Both the position numbers and the translations under genes were made by a program. Of a DNA stretch of 64,000 nt, positions 1-9,815 are shown in pieces. This stretch comes from Cryptomeria japonica (taxonomy: Eukaryota; Streptophyta; Pinopsida; Cupressales; Cupressaceae): the NCBI RefSeq assembly GCF_030272615.1, contig NC_081405.1, positions 24,783,272-24,847,271 on the forward strand, in the 5' to 3' direction. The notes below the pieces were generated by a model, which was not told the origin of the DNA, searched no databases, and saw only the letters and a list, made by a program, of their open reading frames with translations. How positions within the stretch are numbered: the first letter of the stretch is position 1; each line of letters opens with the position of its first letter.

Positions 1-712
1 TACATCCTCAAGGGTGACTGTCATCTCACCCATCAGCAAATGAAATGTACATGTCTCGGAGTGCCATCTCTCCGCCAGCACAGTCAATAGTCCCATGTTC
101 GCCTGAAACTTAGGCACATACAACACATGTCTCAATCCCATAGCCTCGATCGCAGCTCGCTCCTCGACTGTCAGCTCAGGTCGCAATCTTTGAGTCGATG
201 GGAATCTCTCCCATGACTCCAGCATAGGCAAATACTCCTGCAGTCACACAAATCAATCATCTCAGTCCTAGTGACACTCACTGTTCATCACAAAGTGTTG
301 CTTCTATCCTAGTGGTACTCCCTGTTCATCACAAAGTACTACGTGTGTGACACTCACTGTTCATCACAAAATGTTACTCACATTTGCACTCACTGTTCAT
401 CACAAAGTGCCTTGATTTATCCTAGTCTTCCCTAGAGGACCTGCTTGTGTGTATCCTCTCAGCAGCTTATCCAATCGACAGCGTATGTTCATCACAGAAC
501 TGTCGATTTGACCTAGAAGACACAAATTCACATTTTTGGACACAAACACATTTTCCTGACATAAACGTGCATTTATTACATTACCTAGTATGCATTAATG
601 ACAACAATAAATGCATCAAAGTACAAGGAGGTTTTGTGGTACTTACCGGCTCTCCTGCCTCTGCTGGCCTCTGGAATCGGCGAACACAGTCGAATTTATG
701 AATGAAGACCAT
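1..712 (-). CDS. Antisense PMD (plant mobile domain) gene of gypsy element G1, partial, two exons
   Basis: Exon 1 is 647-712 (22 codons from an ATG at 712). The intron is 238-646, with a GTAAGT donor and a CAG acceptor. Exon 2 is 1-237 and runs off the window with no stop in its 79 codons. Exon 2 includes residues such as LLTVLAERWHSETCTFHL and GEMTVTLEDV, typical of the plant mobile domain (MAIN/MAIL and transposon-borne relatives). The gene runs opposite to the retroelement and begins about 340 bp from the 3' LTR. The same exon layout and phase-0 intron occur in the copy at 29069-31326, which supports the splice sites. PMD proteins of host origin act in nuclear gene silencing and expression; the role of element-borne copies is not established. 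This copy looks less damaged than the other. Confidence 0.75.
270..410. repeat. Short direct repeats inside the PMD intron
   Basis: Four imperfect copies of a motif containing CACTGTTCATCACAAAGTG (about 272-297, 312-338, 347-372 and 384-410) lie in the intron of the antisense PMD gene of G1. Spacing is irregular (about 35-40 bp). No such repeat is seen in the corresponding intron of the other copy. Confidence 0.6.
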
Positions 713-1051
713 CACTGCTGACTGCTACTGCTCAATTTTTGCTCTGCACGCTGCTCTCATGGATGTGTAGATGACAATGAGGATGTATTTCCCTCATGGT
801 CTATCTTATAGACTGCCCTAGCCCTCGTTTCCCGAGTCAGTCTTCTTTATCCCGTGACTCTGTCACTTTATCTGGTTAGTCCATTCTATCCCTATCTTTC
901 TTATCGAGAGATTATCTGCGATCTTTTCAGACATTTTCATCAAATCTCTCGAGGGGGCATATCATTCCCATCTTGGGGCAACTCTGTATCAGTTCATCTT
1001 ATCTTCTTTGAAACAACGCGACAAGCTGCATTGTCTCAAAGAGGGGCAAAA

Positions 1052-1835
1052 TGTAGACACCCAAAATTGTCATGTCTAATTAAATAAATATTTTATTTAT
1101 TTAATTATCTAAGCTTAATTCTTCTATTAATTAAATAAATCTTTATTTATTTAATTAATTCATTTATCCTCTTCTAGCCTTATTTCTCATTTAAATAAAT
1201 ACATTTATTTATTTAAATTATCCTTTTCCTAAATTAAATAAATATCTTATTTATTTAATTGATCCCACTTCTTCTATTAATTAAATAAATCTTTATTTAT
1301 TTAATTAATTCATTAACCTTTTCTACTCATGACACATGTCATTCATCTCTTAATTCATACACTACCTACCCCTTTCATTATTTTATTATTTCTTTTACCT
1401 ACCCTCTAATCATAGCCGACCTCCTTTTACACCTCTCAATCTTATCCCTCCATTTCATATAGTGTCTTCTATATAAGGAGATGCTTCCTTCATTATCAAA
1501 CCCTAATCGTTCTATGCATTCTAATCATCTTTTATGCACTTGACTACACTACGATCCTACTAGCAACCACATTTCGTTCTTTGTTGAGCTCTTGTGCACA
1601 CATAAAATCTGAGAGCAAATATATCAAGCAAGATCAATGGAGATAGGAAGAATGGAGATTCAAACCCTATTGGACATGTGATGGTATAATCTTTGTGATT
1701 TCGTTTGATTTGCATTGTCTTAGGTAATCTTCATATGTTATGGTGGATCTTTGTTGTTGTTAGGCTAGGGTTTTGTGGTTGAATCATTTAGCCTTTCAAT
1801 ATTGTTATTATTGTTATCCATTTTCACCATATACA
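1052..1835 (+). repeat. 3' LTR of gypsy element G1
   Basis: It starts TGTAGACACC directly after the polypurine tract. I place the end at ATATACA (1835) because it ends in CA and because a long inverted repeat begins at the next base. A TATA-like CTATATAAGG lies near 1470, which would be the promoter zone. Positions 1078-1320 hold several palindromic AT tracts of the type TTAAATAAAT...ATTTATTTAA that could form hairpins. The partner LTR is outside the window, so the right boundary is inferred. Confidence 0.65.
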
Positions 1836-2306
1836 CTTATCAATCTACTAATATACTTTCAATAATCTTGAACTTATCAAGGCCAAAGAAAGAACTATTA
1901 ATAACTCTACTCTCAAGTTCATAACATTCAACAAAATTAAAAACTTTATCAATGATTAGTTAGTGAGTTTGTCTATTGTTTAGTTAGTGAGTTTGTCTAT
2001 TTACAAGCCCAATTAACAATATATACACATATAGTTGATCCACATGTACACCTTTGAGTATAAATATATTATAAACTTACACCTATGTATGGGTGTACTT
2101 ATATATTTATAACTATAGTTACACTCAGTGTACACAAATGTACATAAATGTATATAGCATTGTAAATAGACAAACTCACTAACTAATCATTGATAAAGTT
2201 TTTTATTTTGTTGAATGTTATGAACTTGAGAGTAGAGTTATTAATAGTTCTTTCTTTGGCCTTGATAAGTTCAAGATTCTTGAAAGTATATTAGTAGATT
2301 GATAAG
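1836..2306. repeat. Long inverted repeat (foldback/MITE-like)
   Basis: The arm 1836-2005 is the reverse complement of 2161-2306 with few mismatches. The left arm contains an extra 21-24 bp duplication of TTAGTTAGTGAGTTTGTCTA. The ~155 bp loop (2006-2160) is AT-rich and partly self-complementary itself. There is no coding capacity. The left arm stops exactly where the LTR of G1 ends, which suggests that G1 inserted into this structure and that the rest of the arm lies beyond the window. Confidence 0.75.
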
Positions 2307-4493
2307 AATGGGTTTTATAATAGTGACATAATTTATTAAGCCATGTTTGAAGCTTGTATAATGACCATAGTATTCATGCAAAACTTGTGTAGAATTATGC
2401 ATTTAGTGATTGTTTCTTAACCTATAGTAACAATACTTACACAAGTCAATTTCAAAAACCAAAAGACAACTAGGCCTTAATTTATTTTAGAATTGAATAA
2501 AGTAAATTACAAACACTCTTTAAAATAGTACATCACTACATCATACTTTCAAGTATAGGAATTTTTGTTATGAACTAATATGACAAAGAATTCAATTAAT
2601 TTATAATTTAATTATAAAGTTACTAGGTGCATAAATAGGTTCTGTTATGGTAACTAAAGAAATTGCTTTGGTCAAATTTGTATATTTGACACTACAAAAT
2701 ATTCATTATTGTTCAATCAATTATACAAAGTTCTAATTAGTTTGAAATATATAACTGAACATGTTTGTGAGAATAAGAAGAATTATGGTGCTTTAATTTT
2801 GATTTAGGTTGTTTGAGCCTACTAAGACATCTACAAGGGACTAGTCTCGCCTCAACTCGCCCCATCATGACCCCAACTTGGCAAAAAATATAAGCCCAAG
2901 GCAAGGCCTTGTGAGAATCGTTGGGTTGAGATGCGGGGATACCCAGGTGCAATACCAAAAAAAAATGATTTAATGCTTTTTGTTCATGGTCATGTTATGA
3001 TTTATTATTACCTAATAATGTGATTATTTGATGAGTAGTTACATGTAGAGAGAGATTTAACAATGATTTTATGTTTGATGTTGGAAAATCTACATGTTAA
3101 TCTTTATTTGTATGTGTTTTATATTATACTAATGCAACGTTGAACTTGTATGTTGCATTGTTTGAGATCTATGAGTGTTGTACACTTCTTTTGTGTTATC
3201 CATACCTAATGGCTGCATAAATAACTTAGACGTGGGCTTCCTATATCCTCACATCTTTCAATGTCCATGCAGATTCAGTCAGTTGGCCTTTTTTGGTCAC
3301 TTGATGCATTGGTATGTTTGTCACTATGAGGTAGATATGTTTAGAGTACTTGGTATAGTTGCATTATGAGAGCTATAGCTATTGACTATGGTGGCATCAA
3401 AGGCTCTAGATCACAGTTTAGTGGAAGCTTTATGTGGTTACATCATTAGTTTTATCTTCTTGTTGTAATTGTGTTCTTTGATTTTGTGATGATCATGGGT
3501 GATCTTCAGTTAAGCTTATCATGATGCCATTAGTAACTCGGTATTAGTAATGTAGGTTTGTCAATTTGAAAAATGATCCTTATTTTAAATGATAGATTTT
3601 ATTGTGCTATGGTGGACTCTTAATTACCCATTGGAGTTTTTCATGACACAAGTGCTATTGGGAAAAAAATTATTTGTTGGGGAAATGATCTTATGTTGAG
3701 ATGTAATTCTTGATGTTATGGTGTGTTCCTAGATTCTATATTGATCATGTAGAGAGAGCTTTAATGGTGATTTGAGGCAATCTTCTAATATTGAGTATAG
3801 TGGTCATTTTACCATGTGATATTTTGGATATTATAGTGATGGCATGTGATGGTTGATTGGGTGCTCGTGAATATTGGATAGACTTGGAAAAGGTTGGAGA
3901 TCTCTAATTTTTAGAGATTGTGTGCTCGAATTGTGGCTCTTGATGATGTTTCAATTAAAAGATAAATGAGCCTTTAATTCGAGTTGGATGTGAGTTTTGC
4001 ATGGACTTGATGAGGAGATTGTTTGTGCATAGAGAATTCTCATTCCCCACTCCTAGTCCACTTGGTAGAAAATGATTTGATAGGTATCTCCCACCTTGTT
4101 TATCAAATGTATTTTATTTTGTGATTTGTCTTCTCGTAGGAATAAGTCTTGACTTGTAGATGACGATTTTGGAGAGCTGGTTTGAGGAGTATTATGCTAG
4201 TGTAACGGTTGAAGTAATTAGAGATATATTTTAATTGTATTCTTTCAAATTGGGAAAAAAAACTCCTATGCCAGGTTCAGAGTAATAAATAATGTTTTGG
4301 ATTAGCTTGAAAGTTGAGATTTGTATGGTTGTAAAATATGCTCCTACTAAATCTTGAGGTAAAATTAGGAATTGTTTAGGATATAATTTCACCCTAAATT
4401 CCATGAAGGGGATATATGTATGGAGGTAAAAGAGAAAGTGCACATTCTCGTAGTTTTTCATCATCCTCAAAGACAAGTGGAGTAGAAGCAAAA
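2307..4493. other. Unrecognised AT-rich intergenic sequence
   Basis: I see no credible gene. Short open frames on both strands show no domain or codon pattern. A patch at about 2820-2960 with a higher GC content may be the edge of an old repeat, but nothing identifies it. Confidence 0.5.
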
Positions 4494-5250
4494 GACCAAA
4501 ACCAATAACATCAAGATATTGTGACCATTGTGTGAAAAATGATCGTAAGAAAGACCTTTATTGGAAGATGCATCCTAAAAGGTGCCCTTATAAGTATTGT
4601 AAAAAGGGTAAGAAAAATACTAATATTTCTATTGAAAAATATAAAAAGATTAAGTTAGAACCTAATTCCAGGATTTTCTTACACTAGTAGAGAACTAGGT
4701 TTGTTAGCAAAAGAAGCATTGTTTAACATTAAGATCAATGTAACTGTTGTTAGTGTTGATGGATTATTTGATTCATGTTCTCAAACTAACATAATTGCTC
4801 AATTATTCCTCACCCTTTGGTCGAGTGGCCTTACATTACCTCCTCGAGCTTCGATCTTGGGTGGGGGGGGCTACTATTCTATGGTAGGGGTGACCCCTAT
4901 TATTCTATGGTAGGAGGAGATAGTTGGTCGGCACTAGCTTACATTGGCAATGGATAGAGTATTTGACGTTTGAAACATCAAAGTGGGATGGGATCCAACT
5001 ATATAAGGAGGGGGTGGGGGTGGGAGAAAACTAATGGGCTTCGAGTATTTGGTGAATAAGATTGACCTTCAAACTATTCAATGCCCCAAGCCTCAAAAGT
5101 TAGTTTTTGTCATTGAGGGTGTTGGTATCATAATTAGCAAGCGATGAGAATTTATATTCTCAATTGTTTCTAACGTTGTTGATGAATTGGTAGTAGATGA
5201 TGCACTTTAATATGTTGTGGAGTTGTAGTTGGTAGCCCCTACTTATATGA
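4494..5250 (+). pseudogene. Decayed retroelement gag-end/protease remnant
   Basis: Forward translation around 4510-4650 gives a Cys/His/Lys-rich stretch (YCDHCVKND...KRCPYKYCKK). This is followed at about 4701-4830 by a segment ending in LFDSCSQTNIIAQ, which resembles the active-site region of a retropepsin (D-S/T-G) with the Gly changed. Downstream frames are broken. No reverse transcriptase follows. Best read as a very old LTR-retrotransposon relic; it could also be chance similarity. Confidence 0.35.
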
Positions 5251-5869
5251 TCAAAAAGTAATCTTTTGTAGGAGAAAGTAAATATCAAGTCATTAAAAAC
5301 AACAAGTCATTTAATTGTATTCTTAGCATAGTAAAGAATAGTATATAAAGGACCTAAATCTTCATGGCAATATAGAGTTGTAGCATAAGAGTCCTTCGTT
5401 TCAAGAAACCAAAGTTGAACAAGTTTATCCATGATCAAGCAACACTTTTGCATGACATGGACAATTTGAGAAAGGACCAAGTTTTGGCTTATGTTTTTTT
5501 TGTGGTGCAAGGTTAGGTGGTGTGTCTTTAACTAAAAGGTTCTTCCATATTGTTAAGCCTCTAAGAAAACTTGTGGGAGCCATGAGTAAGACTTTGGGGA
5601 ACAAAAGCCTCTATGTTAATTAAGGAGGTGTGATCTAAAAAGGATGTAGTTTTTTAATTTCTTAGCATGTTTTGGTATGGTGGACATATCTTGTATACTA
5701 GAGAAAGTTCAAGGTGGTATTGAATAGCCATTTACGAGAAAATGCTAAAAAAAATAAAAAAAATTTGTCTATGTTGGTGAAAATGTCATTAAATATAAAC
5801 ATTTTGACGAATTTGTCATATATTGTGACTAATTCACCACAACCACAATGGATGTAAAAACCCTCTAGC
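5251..5869. other. Unrecognised AT-rich sequence
   Basis: No gene, RNA or repeat that I can support. The small open frames here have no recognisable features. Confidence 0.5.
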
Positions 5870-6350
5870 AAATGTGGTATATTCATCATGATGTTGCAAT
5901 ACACTATTTTTTACCTTTTTGGCCTATGTTTTCAATATGTTCAACTTCCCACCATGTTCAAAAATCTATTTATAGTCCTTATGGGAATTAGCAATTTAAA
6001 TGCATTTGTATTTTGTTATATCAACAAAGGGCCGAAGCCAAGAGTATTATATATTATATATTATATATTAATTTAAATGCATTGTTAAAGGTTGTGTGCA
6101 TCCAATGATGTTCTTAGCATGTGTTCTCAATATGTTCAGCTTTCAAATATGTTCATTAATCTACTTATGGGAATTAGAAAGTTAGATACATTGTTAAAGA
6201 TTGTGTGGCATCAAATGATATTCCAATCCTCCTTTCTTTACCTTCTCGACGTGCATCGTCAAATCTGTTCAACTTCCAAATATGTTCATATATCTATTTA
6301 TAGTCCTTATCGGAATTAACAGTTTAGAGGAATTGCTAAAGGTTGTAGTT
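5870..6350. repeat. Three diverged tandem copies of a ~130-190 bp unit
   Basis: The phrase AATATGTTCAACTTCCCACC and its variants recur near 5935, 6130 and 6258. Each is followed by ATGTTCA...AATCTA(T/C)TTATAG and then (G)GGAATTA. The copies differ by many substitutions and indels. Small open frames here arise from the repeat and are not genes. Confidence 0.6.
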
Positions 6351-7143
6351 TAAGGATTTTGTAGGAGCTTTCTAAGTTTTTGTAACTCTTCACAACAAGG
6401 AGAGTAGGGAAAGCGTGTCTCGGAGAGTTTGTGAGGTTTTGGAGCTATTCTTAGTGTGATAAAGCTTTGAGTTGCAAGCCCAAGAGCTGCCACCTCTTTG
6501 TATTGGCATTTTGAAGTACTCAATGTGATTGTGCTCACATTTTTCAGCTCAAGTTTTTCTCCACAAGAGGTTCATCTAGGATAAGTTATCTTCTTTCATG
6601 GTGTTGCTCTCTATTTTGTTTCTTTTCCTTGCACATGTTATGCTACTTGATTTTAGTCATATTTCTCTCTAAGAATTGTAATTTTGTTTTGATTAGTAAA
6701 GCAGTGTTAACTAGGGCGTTGACCCTTAACATAATAAAAAACTATCAACAGAAAATGAGCAACATCAAGAGAAATGATGTTGGCAAAAAGAACAACAACC
6801 AAAAGGCAATTAGAAACAAACACAATCAGACAAGCAAGGCATCCTATCCAACCAGAGAATAAAAAAGACCCCACTCAAGGGGGGGAAGAAACATCCAAAC
6901 CCCAATGAGGGGGTATTTGGGACAGGGGAGAAGACTTCTCCTTCCGCCTATGAGCAACCACAATCTAGGCGATGTTGTCATTAGGTCCATCAAAAGAGAG
7001 ATCAACCGAAAGGGACCCCGCAGGGTTCAAATAGTGGTGTCAACAGAGTGCTACAACAGAATAACAGGAGGCTACTGTAGAGCAGCATCATGTTGTGACG
7101 AAACAATAGTAGCAAAAGTAAATCCAGTGGCAGAAGAACGTGG
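6351..7143. other. Intergenic sequence beyond the LINE ORF1 relic
   Basis: Forward and reverse open frames (for example 6905-7297 forward and 7002-7277 reverse) are low-complexity or antisense to the LINE ORF1. I find no ORF2 (endonuclease or reverse transcriptase) of the LINE in this stretch. Confidence 0.4.
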
Positions 7144-7905
7144 CTATAGAATAGGAGAAGTAGAAGTGGGGACCTCAGGAGATGAGGCCACAAAAGGAGT
7201 AACAAGAGCATCAGTAGTCGTGAGGGGCACAACATCAACATCATCCTCAAGAGAGGAGCCAGCAAACGCAGAGTCAAGAGAATTGATTGTTAAGTGATCA
7301 GTAGTAGCATTCTTCCACCAAGTAGAAACACCTTTGTGGTGAGAAAAAGAGTAGTCTGAAGCAAGATGACCCGTAGAGAAGCATCTCCTGCAGCAGAAGG
7401 GGAGGACTTTAAAATCCAATAGTTGTGACCAAGGCCTATCCCCCACCATAAGAACCACATCTCCCGAGAGAGAAGAGGAGATGTCAATGTCCACAAGAAT
7501 GTGGGCAAAGGTAGTGTGGTCCATTGAGGACGTAGCTTCATCAACCTTCAAGAAATGACCAATAAAGTTCTCGGTAGCCTCATAACAAGAGTGCTCCAAA
7601 AAATGAAGAGGGAGATTGATAATTCAGACCCAAACTGGACACACATTAAGTGGTTCAGTGAGAGGGTTAAAAGAAGTTGTCCAAGGCTTAACAGAGAGGG
7701 AGTGCAATCCCCAAGCCCACAACATGCCCAAAACCAAATCCCAATCAGCGAAAGATATGAAGGAAGCAACAACAAAAACCTTTAGCATAGGGGAAAAGCT
7801 CAATATTGTGACCAACCAAAGGCCGCCAAGAGTCACTTACCCAACAATGAAGGTCCGCTAGAGAAGGTCAAGGCCCAGAGAATCTACAAACAGGAGCACA
7901 ACTGT
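7144..7905 (-). pseudogene. LINE (L1-type) ORF1 fragment: DUF4283 plus zinc knuckle
   Basis: Read from 7905 down to 7144, one frame carries a DUF4283-like region (motifs MLWAWGLHSLSV, PLNVCPVWV, NLPLHFLEHS). It then has a short linker (VDIDISSSLSGD...GDRPWSQLLDF) and a zinc knuckle CRRCFSTGHLASDY, in which the last Cys of CX2CX4HX4C is Tyr. One in-frame TGA at about 7622 splits it, and another stop lies near 7890. Such ORF1 proteins bind LINE RNA. The N-terminal part of probably the same ORF lies at 8941-9152 and 13382-13805, separated by two insertions. Confidence 0.75.
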
Positions 7906-7929
7906 GATGGTGGGAAAATGATGAGTGAT

Positions 7930-8933
7930 AGATCAAGAGGAAAACTAACCCTTTCCCTCAAAGAGAGATGAGAGTTTCACTATTGATTATCCTTCAAGCA
8001 TGTTTCACCATTACATTAAGGAGATAAGGGGTAATTCACTAGATCTAATCTCCACACAAAGATGATAGATTGAATTCTGAATGAATTAAGGATATTATGA
8101 TGATCCCCTTATTCCCTTTATTTGATTTGAAATGGAAATTGATTGAATTATGTAGTGCAAAAGTGACAAAGAATCAATTATAACTTGAGATCCGAATATG
8201 GGATGAAGCTGTGCACCTGGATTTGGCAGTAAAATGTCGAGACAAAGTCGCCCTGCAAATTTGGCAAAAATTTGTCCAGACCATGGCAAGAATGTACACG
8301 GTCCTCCGAAAAAATTGTGAGATGAAAAGGATTTTTTCGCCTCTGCAAATGAAGCCCGGATTCGAAAGTACAATTGCGCACCTGCAACCTACACACAGAA
8401 AAGAGAGGGAAATGTGTTGGGATTAGAGGTTTGCTTTTAGGTCAAACCCCAGTTTTGGAATTAACCAAGTAATGAAAGAAAGTACTTGCAAGTAGATGTA
8501 AATGAAAGACTGAATTGTAAATCACCTCAAGGGAGGTTGTAGTAGCAATGTTGATAGAAATGCTTGTGTGGAATTGTATGTTGAAATCAATCTCCTCTTC
8601 AATGGTTGAATCCTTGACTTTAATGCAACATCTAGCCTTGAAGGGAGATTTGAGAATGCTCAATGCTAGAAAAGAATGCTTGAATGTTTGAATGCTCTTG
8701 AATGTTTGATCGCTTATGCAACATGACCTTATCAAAATTCCACTTATTGAACTTATGCAAATGAGAGGAAGCATGCCCCTTAAATACATGTTTGAAGGAT
8801 TTGAATTTTGTCACGAGGCGACATCGGAGAGATTTCCCACTCACTGCACAACCCACAATGCTTGTACTAGAAAGGTCCTACCCCAAAATAGGGCAGGGAC
8901 AGGGGCACCTTTCTCCAGGGCAGAGTGTAGATA
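7930..8933. mobile_element. Probable ~1 kb insertion within the LINE relic
   Basis: Coding-like LINE ORF1 sequence on either side is interrupted here. The heptamer GAGTGAT occurs at 7923-7929 and again at 8934-8940 and may be a target duplication. The insert has no coding capacity, no terminal inverted repeats and no TG...CA ends that I can see, so its class is unknown. Confidence 0.35.
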
Positions 8934-8940
8934 GAGTGAT

Positions 8941-9152
8941 GCGGAGGCCAAGGAAGAAGTAGTTTTCACAAGCCAAGCACTCTTTGGTCTCCGATCAGGC
9001 TAGAGGATTCCAGTTCACATGCATGAGGACCCTAATGTTGTCCACGACATCCTGCCCACAAACCACCATAGGGGAGGATTTAGCGCAGGGAAGAGGACGA
9101 ACCCCTTCGAGGGTTGGACGAAAGATCTAGCCACACAAGCAAAGCTATGCTT
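8941..9152 (-). pseudogene. LINE ORF1 middle fragment
   Basis: Reading from 9152 downward gives an open stretch including SFACVARSFVQPSKGF and LWWFVGRMSW before stops appear. It joins in reading sense to the piece at 13382-13805, whose last codons give LPKPAGKS, once element A is removed. This supports one ORF1 interrupted by element A. Confidence 0.55.
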
Positions 9153-9815
9153 TGTTGGTTAACAGATTTGTCACATAACTCTATATTCTCACGCCCACGG
9201 AGATGAAAAATGTAACCATAGTTGAACCAATCTAACAAAATATGAACTGACTAATTCTCTATTTATTTTACAAGGTGGCAGCTACCTTCTAATGATTTTC
9301 AATGAATAAACAAACAACTTGTATTCTTTTAACCAGAAAGCAAATAAGGAAAGAGCTTTTAACGAGAAAGCTTTATAAAGGCATTCACAAACTAACTACT
9401 ATTTTTAGGATTTTCCAGATTATAAAATAAAGCCACTATGAAACACCATTCACAGATAATATTCCATAGCAATTGAAATTTCAAATCATCTACCACTTCA
9501 ACATAAAGTCTCCAATTGATATCCATTTCAAAGAACAAAAAAGCATCCACACACCATAGTTCAAATATTACAAATATTTGAAAGCCACCAGTAGTTCTTC
9601 TATATCAAAATAGTAGATAACTACATGCATAAACGTTTTGTTCTAATGAGAAAAACAAAATTTGTCCAAAAGATCCTAATTAGAAACACAGTCCAGATAT
9701 TTAAAACATGAAGGGTAACAGTTTCTTGAAGAAAATTTTTTAGGCCTCCCAGCCAGCCAATGATCAAGAAAAATAATTAAAATATAAAACAAGAAACCGC
9801 CACCGCCTATTCAAC

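Larger units (their letters stand above)
1..1835 (+). mobile_element. 3' end of a Ty3/gypsy LTR retrotransposon (G1), cut by window start
   Basis: Positions 1-1051 are the 3' internal part and 1052-1835 the 3' LTR. The LTR call rests on close similarity of its upstream edge to the complete element at 14378-33135. Both have a polypurine stretch containing GAGGGGCAAAA directly followed by TGTAGACA (1041-1060 here, 31690-31708 there). Both also have an antisense plant-mobile-domain gene just upstream. The 5' end and pol lie outside the window. The two elements belong to related but distinct subfamilies, because their LTR bodies do not align well beyond the edges. Confidence 0.8.

Noticed and set aside
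7002..7277. Leu-rich reverse frame that looks like a membrane protein
   Set aside because: It overlaps the LINE ORF1 frame and is a low-complexity shadow of it.
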